NCBI RefSeq assembly: GCF_000524475.1 | Contig: NZ_BAVQ01000022.1 | Span: 60,336-124,335, forward strand | DNA length: 64,000 bases | Source: Tomitella biformata AHU 1821 | Lineage (GTDB): Bacteria > Actinomycetota > Actinomycetes > Mycobacteriales > Mycobacteriaceae | Direction of reading: 5' to 3' | Shown here: piece after piece, positions 1 through 9,251 of the stretch | Layout: the number at the start of each line of letters is the position of its first letter | Numbering within the stretch: position 1 is the stretch's first letter | The notes under the pieces: model-generated | The model's database searches: none | What the model saw: only the letters and a program-made list of their open reading frames with translations | What the model was told of the DNA's origin: nothing | Position numbers and translations under genes: made by a program

Positions 1-9
1 ACCGCATAC

Positions 10-23
10 TAGAACGTGTTACC
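10..23. promoter_or_regulatory. KstR-like operator candidate
   Basis: The 14 bp TAGAACGTGTTACC match TnnAACnnGTTnnA, the motif I recall for the mycobacterial cholesterol regulator KstR, at every specified base except the last. It lies about 155 bp upstream of the EthD-like gene. One imperfect site is weak evidence. Confidence 0.25.
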
Positions 24-178
24 CCATGCACGTCGACACGGGCCCGGCCGACCATCGCGGCCCCCTCGACGTTCCAGTCAATGGGAATTTCCCCCTCCCC
101 GACTTTTGACGATGGAGGATCCAGCCCACAACGGCCGGCCGGAAACCGGATATGCGAGGACGTCCACAGGAGGATCAC

Positions 179-523
179 ATGATCAAGGCCATTGCGCTGC
201 TCACCCGCCGGGCAGGCCTGACCCGGGCCGAGTTCATCGACTACTACGAGAACTCCCACGCACCACTCATTCGCCGCCTACTGCCGCAGATCCGTGAGTA
301 TCGCCGCAACTTCGTCGATCTCGAGGGCGCCCTCCGCGCTCCCGGGGTGCCGGACCCGACCTTCGACGTCATCACCGAACTCTGGTTCGACGATCGCGCA
401 GGCTATGCCGCCATGCTCGCCACCCACGGACAGCCGGAGATCCGCGCGCAGATCGAGGCCGACGAGGCGCGCTTCCTCGACCGCGGCAAGACCATCCAGT
501 TCCTCGTCGACGAGGCCGGCTAG
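179..523 (+). CDS. EthD domain-containing protein
   Basis: A 114-residue protein of the EthD/dimeric alpha-beta barrel type. It opens with MIKAIALLTRRAG, followed by the family-typical stretch FIDYYENSHAPLIRRLLP. EthD-like proteins are small accessory or isomerase-like proteins found in degradation operons; the substrate cannot be told here. The ATG at 179 is chosen because AGGAGG sits at 168-173 with ideal spacing; the upstream in-frame ATG at 152 has no such signal. The gene converges on the citE-like gene, with only 10 bp between their stops. It is probably the end of, or alone in, a transcript starting in the region to its left, where there is a possible KstR-like site. Confidence 0.75.
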   Translation: MIKAIALLTRRAGLTRAEFIDYYENSHAPLIRRLLPQIREYRRNFVDLEGALRAPGVPDPTFDVITELWFDDRAGYAAMLATHGQPEIRAQIEADEARFLDRGKTIQFLVDEAG

Positions 524-533
524 CCAGAGTCCA

Positions 534-1340
534 CTAGCTGTCGGCTCGCCGCAGCACAGCCTCCGCGTGCCGGAGCACCGGTGAGTCGACCATCATCCCG
601 TCGAGGGCGAACACCCCGCGCTCGGTCTCCGCCGCGGTGAGGATCCGACGGGCCTGGGCGATCTGCTCGCCGGTGGGCCGGTAGGACTCGCGGACCACCG
701 CAACCTGGCTGGGGTGGATGCAGACGGTGCCGCCGAAGCCGACCGCGACCGCGTCCAACGCCTCCGCGCGATGCCCATCCAGGTCCCGGATGTCCAGGTG
801 CACTGAGTCCAGTGCCAGCCGGCCAAAGCTCGCGGCAGCCAGCAGCACGGTGGAGCGGACATGCCGCGCGACGTCCCGGTAGGCGCCGTCGGCCCTGCGG
901 CTGGAGCTGCCGCCGATGGCGGCGACCAAGTCCTCGGCGCCCCACATCATGGCGACCGTATTCTCTGCTGCCGCAATCTCGGCGGCGAACACCGCCCCGC
1001 GCGGAGTCTCGATCAAGGCCAGCACGTCGTAGCTCCCGAGCGCCGCCACCTGCGCGGCGGACTCCGTCTTCGACAGCATCACCCGGGTGTAGTCGGTGCC
1101 GCGCAGCGCCTCGAGGTCGAGCGCGTAGTCGGCGGTGCTGGCGGCGTTGACGCGCACGAAGGTGGTCGCCGGGTCCAGCGGGGTGTCCCGCAGGGCCTGG
1201 CGGGCGGCTGGCTTGTCCGCGGGTGCGACGCCGTCCTCGAGGTCGAGGATGACGACATCGGCGGCTGCGGCTGCCTTGCCGAAGCGCTCGGGCCGGTCGG
1301 CGGGACAGAACAGCCAGGCGGGGCCCCACGCCGCCGTCAC
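534..1340 (-). CDS. CitE-like HpcH/HpaI family acyl-CoA lyase
   Basis: A 268-residue TIM-barrel lyase of the HpcH/HpaI aldolase/citrate lyase beta family. It starts with WLFCPADRPERF, carries the Mg-binding region DLEDGVAPADKPAAR near residue 35, and has an active-site glutamate region ALIETPRGAV. The order maoC-citE after an acyl-CoA dehydrogenase and accA1-accD1 matches M. tuberculosis Rv2498c. That enzyme has been described as a stereospecific 3-hydroxy-3-methylglutaryl-CoA lyase acting in leucine and itaconate breakdown. By inference this gene finishes leucine catabolism, giving acetoacetate and acetyl-CoA. The GTG start at 1340 overlaps the stop of the upstream MaoC gene (GTGA), so translation is probably coupled. 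A much longer open frame reaching 1652 is antisense-like sequence inside the MaoC gene and was not used. Confidence 0.85.
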   Translation of the reverse strand: MTAAWGPAWLFCPADRPERFGKAAAAADVVILDLEDGVAPADKPAARQALRDTPLDPATTFVRVNAASTADYALDLEALRGTDYTRVMLSKTESAAQVAALGSYDVLALIETPRGAVFAAEIAAAENTVAMMWGAEDLVAAIGGSSSRRADGAYRDVARHVRSTVLLAAASFGRLALDSVHLDIRDLDGHRAEALDAVAVGFGGTVCIHPSQVAVVRESYRPTGEQIAQARRILTAAETERGVFALDGMMVDSPVLRHAEAVLRRADS

Positions 1341-1843
1341 TTCGGGGCCTTCTGCATGAGTGTCGAGCGAACGGCGCGGACGACGATGTCGCCATGCTGG
1401 TTTCGCCCGATGTGCTCGAGCGTGACGATGCCCTGGGTCGGCCGGGACTTCGACTCCCGCGTCTCGAGCACGATGGTCTCCCCATAGAGGGTGTCGCCGT
1501 GGTACATCGGGTTCGGGAACGAGATCTCGCTGAAGCCGAGGTTCGCCACGATCGTGCCCTGCGAGAGCTGCGCCACGGACTGCCCGACAACGGTGGACAG
1601 GGTCAGCATGGAGTTCATCAACCGTTCGCCGAACTGCTGGTCCGCCGACCACGCCGCATCCAGGTGCAGCGACTGCGTGTTCATCGTCAGTGTCGTGAAC
1701 AGCACGTTGTCGGCCTCGGTGAGGGTGCGCCCGGGGCTGTGCTTATAGACGACGTCGGTCTCGAACTCCTCGAACCAGAGTCCGCGCTGGGTGATCTCGC
1801 GCCGTTCGCTGTGGGATCGCTCGGCGGGCGTATCGATACTCAT
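1337..1843 (-). CDS. MaoC-like hot-dog hydratase
   Basis: A 168-residue single hot-dog-fold protein of the MaoC family (R-specific enoyl-CoA hydratase type). The N-terminal part has SPGRTLTEADNVLFTTLTMN, close to the usual D/H hydratase motif region. It corresponds by position to Rv2499c of M. tuberculosis, between the acyl-CoA dehydrogenase and citE. In this operon the expected job is hydration of the 3-methylglutaconyl-CoA made by the acyl-CoA carboxylase, giving the HMG-CoA used by the CitE-type lyase; that is inference from gene order. The start ATG at 1843 overlaps the dehydrogenase stop by 4 nt, and its own stop overlaps the citE start by 4 nt. Confidence 0.85.
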   Translation of the reverse strand: MSIDTPAERSHSERREITQRGLWFEEFETDVVYKHSPGRTLTEADNVLFTTLTMNTQSLHLDAAWSADQQFGERLMNSMLTLSTVVGQSVAQLSQGTIVANLGFSEISFPNPMYHGDTLYGETIVLETRESKSRPTQGIVTLEHIGRNQHGDIVVRAVRSTLMQKAPK

Positions 1844-3006
1844 GCGAACCCCAATTCTCGTGCGATGAGCATCAGCTGCACCTCGGTGGTGCCCTCGCCG
1901 ATCTCCAGGATTTTGCTGTCCCGGTAGTGCCGGGCCACGGGGTACTCGTTCATGAACCCGTAACCGCCGTGGATCTGGGTGGCGTCGCGGGCGTTGTCCA
2001 TCGCCGCCTCGGAGGAGATCATCTTCGCGATGGACGCCTCCTTCTTGAAGGGCTTGCCCGCCAGCATCTTCGCGGCCGCGTCGTAGTAGGCGGTGCGGGC
2101 CACGTGGGCGCGCGCCTCCATGCGGGCGATCTTGAAGTTGACGGCCTGGTACTCGCCGATCGCGCGGCCGAAGGACTGGCGTTCCTTGGCGTACTTCACG
2201 GACTCGTCGACGCAGCCCTGCGCGACGCCCGTCGCGAGCGCGGCGATCGCGACGCGGCCCTCGTCGAGGATCGAGAGGAAGTTGGCATAGCCGCGGCCCC
2301 GGGTGCCGAGCAGATTCTCCTCGGGCACCCGCGCGTCGACGTAGCTGAGCGGGTGGGTGTCGGAGGCGTTCCAGCCGACCTTGTTATAGGCCGGCTCGGC
2401 GGTGAAGCCGGGGGTGTCGTTGGGCACGATAATCGTCGAGATCTCCTTGCGCCCGCCTTCTTTCGCCCCAGTGACCGCGGTGACCGTGACGAAAGACGTG
2501 ATGTCAGTGCCGGAGTTGGTGATGAACTGCTTGCCGCCGTTGACCACCCACTGCCCATCCACGAGCTTGGCAGTGGTCTTGGTGGCCCCGGCGTCCGAGC
2601 CCGCGCCCGGCTCCGTCAGGCCGAAGCCCGCGAGCCGGCGCCCGGCGGCGAGGTCCGGCAGCCAGCGCTCCTTCTGCTCGTGGCTGCCGAAGCGGAAGAT
2701 CGGCATCGCGCCGAGCCCCACGCCCGCCTCCAAGGTGATGGCCACTGACTGGTCGACCTTGCCGAGCTGCTCGAGCGCGAGGGCCAGGGCGAAGTAGTCG
2801 CCGCCCATGCCGCCGTACTCCTCGGGGAACGGCAGGCCGAACAGGCCCATCTCCCCCATCTGCGCGACGATCTCATACGGGAACGTGTGGTCCCGATCGT
2901 GCTGGGCGGAAACCGGGGCAACCACTTGCTGCGCGAAATCGGCGACAGTGTCGCTCAGGGACTGGTACTCCTCGGGCAGCTCTGCTGCCGCCATACTCGC
3001 AGTCAC
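1840..3006 (-). CDS. Acyl-CoA dehydrogenase (isovaleryl-CoA dehydrogenase-like, FadE19-type)
   Basis: A 388-residue FAD-dependent acyl-CoA dehydrogenase of normal family length. Visible are the flavin-binding stretch [15 protein letters not shown] near residue 130, the C-terminal [12 protein letters not shown], and the active-site motif GEGTTEVQ near residue 370 with the position of the usual catalytic glutamate. It sits between the accA1-like carboxylase subunit and the MaoC gene, as fadE19 does in M. tuberculosis. This makes isovaleryl-CoA or a related branched acyl-CoA the likely substrate. Start and stop each overlap the neighbouring gene by 4 nt, which indicates tight translational coupling in one operon. 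Confidence 0.9.
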   Translation of the reverse strand: MTASMAAAELPEEYQSLSDTVADFAQQVVAPVSAQHDRDHTFPYEIVAQMGEMGLFGLPFPEEYGGMGGDYFALALALEQLGKVDQSVAITLEAGVGLGAMPIFRFGSHEQKERWLPDLAAGRRLAGFGLTEPGAGSDAGATKTTAKLVDGQWVVNGGKQFITNSGTDITSFVTVTAVTGAKEGGRKEISTIIVPNDTPGFTAEPAYNKVGWNASDTHPLSYVDARVPEENLLGTRGRGYANFLSILDEGRVAIAALATGVAQGCVDESVKYAKERQSFGRAIGEYQAVNFKIARMEARAHVARTAYYDAAAKMLAGKPFKKEASIAKMISSEAAMDNARDATQIHGGYGFMNEYPVARHYRDSKILEIGEGTTEVQLMLIARELGFA

Positions 3007-5060
3007 GACTGCGCCTCCTTCTCGTCTGTTTTTAGAATGTCGGTGTCGGGCTCGTCGTCGGGGACGACGCGGGCCAGCAGCTGATCAACCTTCACCTGAT
3101 CGCCCTGGCGCACCGAGATCTCCACGGTGCCCGCGACGGGCGCGGTGAGGCTGTGCTCCATCTTCATGGCCTCGACCATCACCACGCGGTCGCCGGCCTC
3201 GACGCGATCTCCGTTCCCAACGACCACCTCGATCACGCTGCCGGGCATCGGACTGAGGATGTCCGCGCTGGCCACGGCGCCCTCGCGGCGGATCTTGACC
3301 TCCTCGGCCTCTGCGATGCGCCAGGTGCCGCGCTCGTCGCCGAGCCAGAGGTCCAAGCCCTCCTCGGCCACCCGCAGCGTGCGCCGCAGCCCGTCGACGC
3401 TCACATGCAGCGCCTCCCCGGCCAGCTGCGCTCGGGCGGCCACCGGCTCGCCGTCGCCGACGCTGACCCGGGCCGCCGCGACATCGCCACCGGCGGGATC
3501 TCCCCACACCGCGACGGTCTCGGTCCGGAGCGGGGTCTGCATCCGGGTGCGCACGGGCGCGGGCACGCCGATCCGCCAGCCGGACACCGAGTCCCACGGG
3601 CTGGCGCCCCGGCTCCCCTGCAGTCGGAGTTGGCGGAGCAGTCCGGCCGCGGCCAGGACGTCGTCAGGAGCAGGCAGCGGCTCGAAGTCCTCGGCCCGCG
3701 TGTCCAGCAGCAGGGTGTCGAGGTCGCCAGCGCGCACCCGATCGTCGGCGAGCAGAAAACGCAGGAACTCGATGTTGGTCTGCACGCCGGGAATGGCGGT
3801 GTCCGCGAGCGCTCGGTCCAGCCTGGCCAGCGCGTCATCGCGGGTGGGCCCGTGCGCGATGACCTTGGCCAGCATCGGGTCGTAGTCACTGCCGACAACG
3901 GTGCCCACGCGCAGCGAGGAGTCCACCCGCACGCCGGGGCCGACGGGCTCCGTCAGGGCGAGGACCTGCCCGCCGGTGGGCAAGAAGCCGCGGGCGGGGT
4001 CCTCGGCGTACACCCGCGCCTCGATGGCATGCCCGGTCATGGTGATGTGCTCTTGCCAGAAGCCCAGGGGCTCCCCCATGCCAACGCGAAGCTGCCACTC
4101 GACGAGGTCGATGCCGGTGACCATCTCGGTCACGGGGTGCTCCACCTGCAGGCGGGTGTTCATCTCCATGAAGAAGAACTCGTCGGGTTTGTCGGCCGAG
4201 ACGATGAACTCCACCGTGCCCGCGCCCACGTAGTCGACGCTGCGGGCGGTGGCGACGGCGGCGGCGCCAATCTGCGTGCGGGTCTGCTCATCCAGCAGCG
4301 GTGAGGGCGCCTCCTCGATGACCTTCTGGTGGCGGCGCTGCAGGCTGCACTCGCGCTCGCCAAGATGCACCACGTTGCCGTGGGTGTCCGCGAGGATCTG
4401 CACCTCGATGTGCCGAGGGCGCAACACGAACCGCTCCAGGAACAGGGTGTCGTCGCCAAAGGAGGCGGCGGCCTCGCGGCGGGCCTGGGCAATGGACGAC
4501 GCGAGGTGGGCGGAGTCTTCCACCAGATGCATGCCCTTGCCGCCGCCGCCGGCCGACGGCTTGATGAGCACCGGATAGCCGATATCGCCTGCGGCCGCGA
4601 TCAACTCGGCGTCGGTCAGGCCCGGCTCGGCGATGCCCGGCACCACCGGCACGTCGAACGCGCCGACGGCCTTCTTGGCGGAGATTTTATCGCCCATAAC
4701 CTCGATGGCGCGGGCGGAGGGCCCAAGAAAGACGATGCCGTTCTCGGCGCAGGCGCCGGAGAACTCTGCGTTCTCCGCCAGGAAGCCGTAGCCCGGGTGG
4801 ATCGCCTGCGCGCCAGTCGCCTTGGCCGCGGCGATGACCTTCTCAATGGACAGGTAGCTATCCCGCGCGGGGGCGGGACCGAGCCGGACGGCGATGTCCG
4901 CCTCGGCGACGTGGCGGGCGTCCGCGTCGGCGTCGCTGTAGACGGCGACGGAGCGAATGCCCATCTCGCGCAGCGTGCGCATGACGCGGACCGCGATCTC
5001 GCCGCGGTTGGCGACGAGGACGGTGTGGAAGGTTCTCAGTGGACTCACAACTGTCTCCAT
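3003..5060 (-). CDS. accA1: Biotin-dependent acyl-CoA carboxylase alpha subunit (AccA1 / MccA type)
   Basis: A 685-residue biotin carboxylase plus biotin carboxyl carrier fusion. The N-terminal biotin carboxylase domain begins [19 protein letters not shown] and has the ATP-grasp glycine loop ([12 protein letters not shown]). The C-terminus holds the biotinylation motif EAMKMEH. Paired with the carboxyltransferase gene directly upstream, it forms an acyl-CoA carboxylase. In the homologous mycobacterial operon this is 3-methylcrotonyl-CoA carboxylase of leucine breakdown. The ATG at 5060 is used because it overlaps the accD stop (TGATG). A GTG five codons further in is an alternative, while the longer open frame to 5174 runs through the accD gene and is not real. 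Confidence 0.92.
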   Translation of the reverse strand: METVVSPLRTFHTVLVANRGEIAVRVMRTLREMGIRSVAVYSDADADARHVAEADIAVRLGPAPARDSYLSIEKVIAAAKATGAQAIHPGYGFLAENAEFSGACAENGIVFLGPSARAIEVMGDKISAKKAVGAFDVPVVPGIAEPGLTDAELIAAAGDIGYPVLIKPSAGGGGKGMHLVEDSAHLASSIAQARREAAASFGDDTLFLERFVLRPRHIEVQILADTHGNVVHLGERECSLQRRHQKVIEEAPSPLLDEQTRTQIGAAAVATARSVDYVGAGTVEFIVSADKPDEFFFMEMNTRLQVEHPVTEMVTGIDLVEWQLRVGMGEPLGFWQEHITMTGHAIEARVYAEDPARGFLPTGGQVLALTEPVGPGVRVDSSLRVGTVVGSDYDPMLAKVIAHGPTRDDALARLDRALADTAIPGVQTNIEFLRFLLADDRVRAGDLDTLLLDTRAEDFEPLPAPDDVLAAAGLLRQLRLQGSRGASPWDSVSGWRIGVPAPVRTRMQTPLRTETVAVWGDPAGGDVAAARVSVGDGEPVAARAQLAGEALHVSVDGLRRTLRVAEEGLDLWLGDERGTWRIAEAEEVKIRREGAVASADILSPMPGSVIEVVVGNGDRVEAGDRVVMVEAMKMEHSLTAPVAGTVEISVRQGDQVKVDQLLARVVPDDEPDTDILKTDEKEAQS

Positions 5061-6643
5061 CACATTCGGAAGATGCCATTGGAGACTGGCTCCAGGGGCG
5101 CATTGGCGCAGGCGGACAGGGCGAGGCCGAGCACGGTGCGGGTGTCGGCGGGGTCGATGATGCCGTCGTCCCAAAGCCTCGCCGTCGAATAGTAGGGATT
5201 GCCTTGGTGCTCATACTGTTCGCGCAGCGGGGCCTTGAACGTCTCCTCCTCGTCCGCGGACCACGGTGTGCCGGCCTTCTCAAGCTGCTCGGCGCGCACG
5301 GTGGCCAGCACCGAGGCGGCCTGCTCGCCGCCCATCACCGAGATGCGCGCGTTCGGCCACATGAACAGGAACCGCGGCGAGTAGGCGCGCCCGCACATGG
5401 AGTAGTTGCCGGCGCCGTAGGACCCGCCGATCACCACCGTCAGCTTCGGCACCCGCGCGCAGGCCACGGCCGTGACCATCTTCGCGCCATGCTTGGCGAT
5501 GCCGCTGGCCTCGTAGTCGCGGCCGACCATGAACCCGGAGATGTTCTGCAGGAATAGCAGTGGGATGGAGCGCTTATCGCACAGCTCGATGAAGTGCGCG
5601 CCCTTCATAGCGCTCTCGCCGAACAGGACGCCGTTGTTGGCGATGATTCCCACGGGGTGGCCCTGAATGCGGGCGAAGCCCGTGACGAGGGTCTTGCCGT
5701 ACTCGGCCTTGAACTCCTGGAACGCCTTGCCGTCCGCGGTGGCGGGGCCGTCGACGATCCGCGCGATCACCTCGCGCACGTCATAGGGCACCTTGGAGTC
5801 CGGCGGCACCACCTCGTAGACGGAGCTCGGGTCCAGTTCCGGCGCAATCGCCGCCGCGACCTCCCACGGGGCCGGGCTGCGCGGGCCGAAGGTCGCGGCG
5901 ATGCGGCGCACGATCGTCAACGCGTCCTCGTCGTCCTCGGCCAGGTGGTCGGTGACGCCGGAGGTCTTCGAGTGCAGGTCGCCGCCCCCGAGCTCCTCCG
6001 CAGTGACGACCTCGCCCGTGGCGGCCTTCACCAGGGGCGGGCCGCCCAGGAAAATTGTGCCCTGGTTGCGCACGATGACAGCCTCGTCACTCATCGCCGG
6101 GACGTACGCGCCGCCCGCGGTGCAGGAGCCCATCACGGACGCGATCTGCGGAATTCCCTTGGCGCTCATCGTCGCCTGGTTGAAGAAGATGCGGCCGAAG
6201 TGCTCGCGGTCCGGGAACACCTGGTCCTGCTCCGGCAGGAACGCGCCTCCGGAGTCCACCAGGTAGATGCACGGCAGATTGTTCTGCAGCGCTACCTCCT
6301 GCGCTCGGAGGTGCTTCTTGACCGACATCGGATAGTAGGTGCCGCCCTTGACGGTCGCGTCGTTGGCGACGATCACGCACTCGCGGCCGGACACGCGGCC
6401 GATGCCGGTGATCATCCCGGCGCCGGGGCTGCCATCGTCGTACATCCCGTTCGCGGCCAGTGGCGAGAGCTCCAGAAACGGGGTGCCGGGGTCCAGCAGC
6501 CGCTCGACGCGGTCCCGTGGTAGCAGCTTGCCGCGGGCGATATGGCGCGCCCGGGAGGACTCGCTGCCGCCGAGCGCGGTCTCCGCCAGGCGTTTGTTCA
6601 GCTCGTCGACAAGCTCTTGATGCTGCTCTGCATAAGTGTTCAT
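5060..6643 (-). CDS. accD1: Acyl-CoA carboxylase beta (carboxyltransferase) subunit (AccD1 / MccB type)
   Basis: A 527-residue carboxyltransferase with the two crotonase-like halves of the AccD/PccB/MccB family. Recognisable stretches include [17 protein letters not shown] and [16 protein letters not shown] in the N-half and [15 protein letters not shown] in the C-half. The last is typical of methylcrotonyl-CoA carboxylase beta subunits. It transfers the carboxyl group from biotin on the alpha subunit encoded immediately downstream. The start at 6643 overlaps the stop of the fadD gene by 4 nt. Placement between fadD and accA1 fits a leucine/isovalerate operon. Confidence 0.92.
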   Translation of the reverse strand: MNTYAEQHQELVDELNKRLAETALGGSESSRARHIARGKLLPRDRVERLLDPGTPFLELSPLAANGMYDDGSPGAGMITGIGRVSGRECVIVANDATVKGGTYYPMSVKKHLRAQEVALQNNLPCIYLVDSGGAFLPEQDQVFPDREHFGRIFFNQATMSAKGIPQIASVMGSCTAGGAYVPAMSDEAVIVRNQGTIFLGGPPLVKAATGEVVTAEELGGGDLHSKTSGVTDHLAEDDEDALTIVRRIAATFGPRSPAPWEVAAAIAPELDPSSVYEVVPPDSKVPYDVREVIARIVDGPATADGKAFQEFKAEYGKTLVTGFARIQGHPVGIIANNGVLFGESAMKGAHFIELCDKRSIPLLFLQNISGFMVGRDYEASGIAKHGAKMVTAVACARVPKLTVVIGGSYGAGNYSMCGRAYSPRFLFMWPNARISVMGGEQAASVLATVRAEQLEKAGTPWSADEEETFKAPLREQYEHQGNPYYSTARLWDDGIIDPADTRTVLGLALSACANAPLEPVSNGIFRM

Positions 6644-8265
6644 TCATTGCCCTCGAGTTCGGCGATGGCCTGCTGGCGCATCTCCATCTTGCGGATTTTT
6701 CCGGTGACGGTCATCGGGAAATCGTCGACGACTCGCAGGTATTTCGGGATCTTGTAGCGGGCGAGCTTGCCCTCGCAGAACGCGCGCAGCGCCTCGATGG
6801 TCAGCGCCGGCGCGCCGGACCGCATCTTCACCCAGACCATCAGCTCCTCCCCATACTTGTGGTCGGGGACTCCGATCACCTGCGCGTCGGCGATGTCGGT
6901 GTGGGTGTAGAGGAACTCCTCGATCTCGCGCGGATAGATGTTCTCGCCGCCGCGAATGACCAGGTCCTTCATGCGGCCGGTGATGCGCAGGAAACCGTCG
7001 TCGTCCATGGTGGCGAGGTCGCCGGTGCGCATCCACTGCTCGGAATCGATTGCCTCCGAGGTCTTCTCGGGGTCCTCCCAGTAGCCCAGCATCACGGAGT
7101 AGCCGCGGGTGCAGAACTCGCCGGTCTCCCCGCGCGGTACGGTCTCGCCGGTCACGGGGTCGATGATCTTGACCTCAAGGTGCGGGCCGACGGGGCCCAC
7201 CGTGTTCACTCGCTGGTCGAAGGTGTCGCCCGCGCGGGTCTGCGTGGACACCGGGGACGTTTCCGTCATGCCATAGCAGATGCCGACGTCGCCCATGTGC
7301 ATTCGCTCGACGACCTGGCGCATCACCTCCGCTGGGCAGGGCGAGCCGGCCATGATCCCGGTGCGCAGGCTGGACAGGTCGTACCCCTCGAAGTTCGGCA
7401 GGCCCAGCTCCGCGATGAACATCGTCGGCACGCCGTAGAGGCTTGTGCAGCGCTCGTCCTGGACAGCCCGCAGCGTCGCGGCCGGGTCGAATCCGGGGGC
7501 GGGGATCACCATCGCGGCACCGTGGGTGATGGCTGCGAGGTTGCCCATCACCATGCCGAAGCAGTGGTAGAACGGCACGGGGATGCAGATCCGGTCCTCG
7601 TGCGTGTACTCCATCAGCGTGCCGACAAAGTACCCGTTGTTGAGGATGTTGCGGTGGGTCAGCGTCGCGCCCTTGGGCGATCCGGTGGTGCCGGATGTGT
7701 ATTGGATGTTGATGGGGTCGTGCCGGTCCAGGGTCTGCTCGATGGCGGCCAGCGCGGCCTCGTCGATCTCGGCGTCCGCCAGCTCGTCCCAGCGCGGCGA
7801 GCCCATGAAGACGATGTCGGTGACGCTCGCGCAGCGCGGGGCGACGGCGGCGAGCATTCCGGCGTAGTCGGCGTCCCGGTGCTCCACGGCTGAGATCACT
7901 TGCCGGATACCGGACTTGTTCAGCGCGTACTCGAGCTCGTACTCGCGGTAGGCCGGGTTGATGTTGACGAGGATCGCGCCGATCTCGGCCGTCGCGAACT
8001 GCGTGATCGTCCACTCCCAGCGGTTCGGGGCCCACACGCCGACACGGTCGCCCTTGCCAATTCCCGCGCGGAGTAGTCCCGTGGCCAACTTGCGCACATC
8101 CCGGTGGAGCTCCACGTAGGTCCAGCGGCGCCCGGCCGCGCAGTCGACTAGCGCCTCCCGGTCCGGGAATCGCGCGACCGTCGAGGCCAGAGCCGCGCTG
8201 ATCGTGCTCTCGAGGAGCGCGGGCTCGGCCACGCCCTTCGAGTAGGAGAGTTCTCGGTCTGCCAT
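6640..8265 (-). CDS. AMP-binding acyl-CoA synthetase (FadD35-like)
   Basis: A 541-residue ANL-superfamily acyl-CoA ligase. The P-loop-like AMP motif reads [16 protein letters not shown]. Further motifs are [32 protein letters not shown] and a C-terminal lysine region [10 protein letters not shown]. It activates a carboxylic acid to its CoA thioester. As first gene of the carboxylase operon it may charge isovalerate or a related acid, supplying the acyl-CoA dehydrogenase below it. This position corresponds to fadD35 (Rv2505c), although the CoA-transferase genes scoA/scoB found between them in M. tuberculosis are absent here. The gene is preceded by a perfect palindrome and a TetR gene. Confidence 0.88.
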   Translation of the reverse strand: MADRELSYSKGVAEPALLESTISAALASTVARFPDREALVDCAAGRRWTYVELHRDVRKLATGLLRAGIGKGDRVGVWAPNRWEWTITQFATAEIGAILVNINPAYREYELEYALNKSGIRQVISAVEHRDADYAGMLAAVAPRCASVTDIVFMGSPRWDELADAEIDEAALAAIEQTLDRHDPINIQYTSGTTGSPKGATLTHRNILNNGYFVGTLMEYTHEDRICIPVPFYHCFGMVMGNLAAITHGAAMVIPAPGFDPAATLRAVQDERCTSLYGVPTMFIAELGLPNFEGYDLSSLRTGIMAGSPCPAEVMRQVVERMHMGDVGICYGMTETSPVSTQTRAGDTFDQRVNTVGPVGPHLEVKIIDPVTGETVPRGETGEFCTRGYSVMLGYWEDPEKTSEAIDSEQWMRTGDLATMDDDGFLRITGRMKDLVIRGGENIYPREIEEFLYTHTDIADAQVIGVPDHKYGEELMVWVKMRSGAPALTIEALRAFCEGKLARYKIPKYLRVVDDFPMTVTGKIRKMEMRQQAIAELEGNE

Positions 8266-8289
8266 CGCTGCGACACCGCCCGTCGGAAG

Positions 8290-8317
8290 ATTTCAGTTAA
8301 CGCTTGATAACTGAAAT
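8290..8317. promoter_or_regulatory. Perfect palindromic operator upstream of fadD operon
   Basis: ATTTCAGTTA, eight spacer bases, then TAACTGAAAT form a perfect inverted repeat with 10-bp arms. It lies 25 bp upstream of the acyl-CoA synthetase start, between it and the stop of the TetR gene. Its size and symmetry fit a TetR-dimer site. The adjacent AT-rich sequence probably includes the operon promoter. Confidence 0.7.
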
Positions 8318-8377
8318 TAAGGTTAGCACCGAGATCGGCCTGTGTCCACAGTCACAAGCCGCCCCCTCATCGTGCGC

Positions 8378-8998
8378 CTACCGCGAGTCCCCCGCCAGGC
8401 TTTGCAGGGCCATCCGCGCCAGGATCTCCCGGACCTGGGGCTCCGCCACCCCGGAGAATCCATGCGGCGTCGAGTTGATCAGCCCGAATGCCGCGTGCGC
8501 CCGCACCCGCGCCTGCGAGTTGGGCAGCTCGGGGTCCAACTGGCGTAGCACCGCCACCCAGATCTCGACGTACTGTCGCTGCAACCGGCGCACCTGGTGC
8601 TGGGCGTCGGGGTTCAGGCTCGCCAGGTCGCGGTCCTGGACGCGGATCAAGTCGATGTCCGAGACCGCGAAGGCCACATGCGCGTCCACGAGCCGGCGCA
8701 GCGCGTCCGCGGGCCCGGTGGACTCTTCTGCCTGCCGCTGCCCGTTCGCCAGCAGCCGCTCGCTGATACCGACCAGCAGCTCCACCAGCACGTCCTGCTT
8801 GCTGGCGAAGTGCCGGTAGATCGCCGGGCCGCTGACGTCGACCGCCGCGCCCAAATCGCGCATGGAGACCCCGCCATACCCGCGGTCGGCAAATAACCGT
8901 GCCGCGGCGTCCAGCAGCGCCTTGCGTCGATCGGCCTTGCGCTGATCGCGCAGTGTGCCCGGCTCGGGGAGACGCTCTTCCTCGGTCATGGCGGCCAC
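8378..8998 (-). CDS. TetR/AcrR family transcriptional regulator
   Basis: A 206-residue TetR-type repressor. The N-terminal DNA-binding domain spans about residues 15-62 (ARLFADRGYGGVSMRDLGAA, then SGPAIYRHFASKQDVL); the rest is a helical ligand domain. It lies upstream of and in the same direction as the fadD-accD1-accA1 operon, separated by 112 bp that hold a perfect palindrome. It probably senses an acyl-CoA or free acid of the pathway and represses the operon. In M. tuberculosis a TetR gene (Rv2506) also flanks this locus. The start is GTG at 8998, with an in-frame ATG at 8989 as an alternative. Confidence 0.88.
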   Translation of the reverse strand: MAAMTEEERLPEPGTLRDQRKADRRKALLDAAARLFADRGYGGVSMRDLGAAVDVSGPAIYRHFASKQDVLVELLVGISERLLANGQRQAEESTGPADALRRLVDAHVAFAVSDIDLIRVQDRDLASLNPDAQHQVRRLQRQYVEIWVAVLRQLDPELPNSQARVRAHAAFGLINSTPHGFSGVAEPQVREILARMALQSLAGDSR

Positions 8999-9062
8999 GA
9001 TATGTCAGAGCCCTGTGGGAGCATGCCACCACGCCGCCCCGAGAGGCGGGAATGCCTGCCGC

Positions 9063-9105
9063 AAAAACTCAATAGACGCAGGTCAAGATAGTAAAAACTC
9101 TATCT
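9063..9105. promoter_or_regulatory. AT-rich repeats upstream of TetR and HNH genes
   Basis: The octamer AAAAACTC occurs at 9063-9070 and again 30 bp later at 9093-9100. An inverted repeat AGATAG (9086-9091) / CTATCT (9100-9105) overlaps the second copy. The segment lies between the divergent TetR and HNH genes and could hold promoters or an operator. Confidence 0.3.
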
Positions 9106-9135
9106 ATCGGGAAGGCGTTCGAGTAGAATCAGACC

Positions 9136-9251
9136 ATGGGAACGGCAGGGATAGCCCTCGATAAACAGGCCATCGGCCTGCTCGCGGACCCCTCGGCTTC
9201 GACCCCGAGCGACTCTCCGAGTCCGTCCTCTACCCGCGCACCGCGGAGTCG
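9136..9251 (+). pseudogene. Displaced N-terminal part of the DUF222/HNH gene
   Basis: An ATG at 9136 opens a frame that encodes about 19 plausible residues and then shifts out of the DUF222 frame near the C run at 9189-9192. It is most simply the original N-terminus of the HNH protein, separated by a single-base indel. Confidence 0.45.

Noticed and set aside
520..1590. Long minus-strand open frame overlapping citE and maoC
   Set aside because: Arg/Ser/Gly-rich shadow frame of two well-supported genes in another frame.
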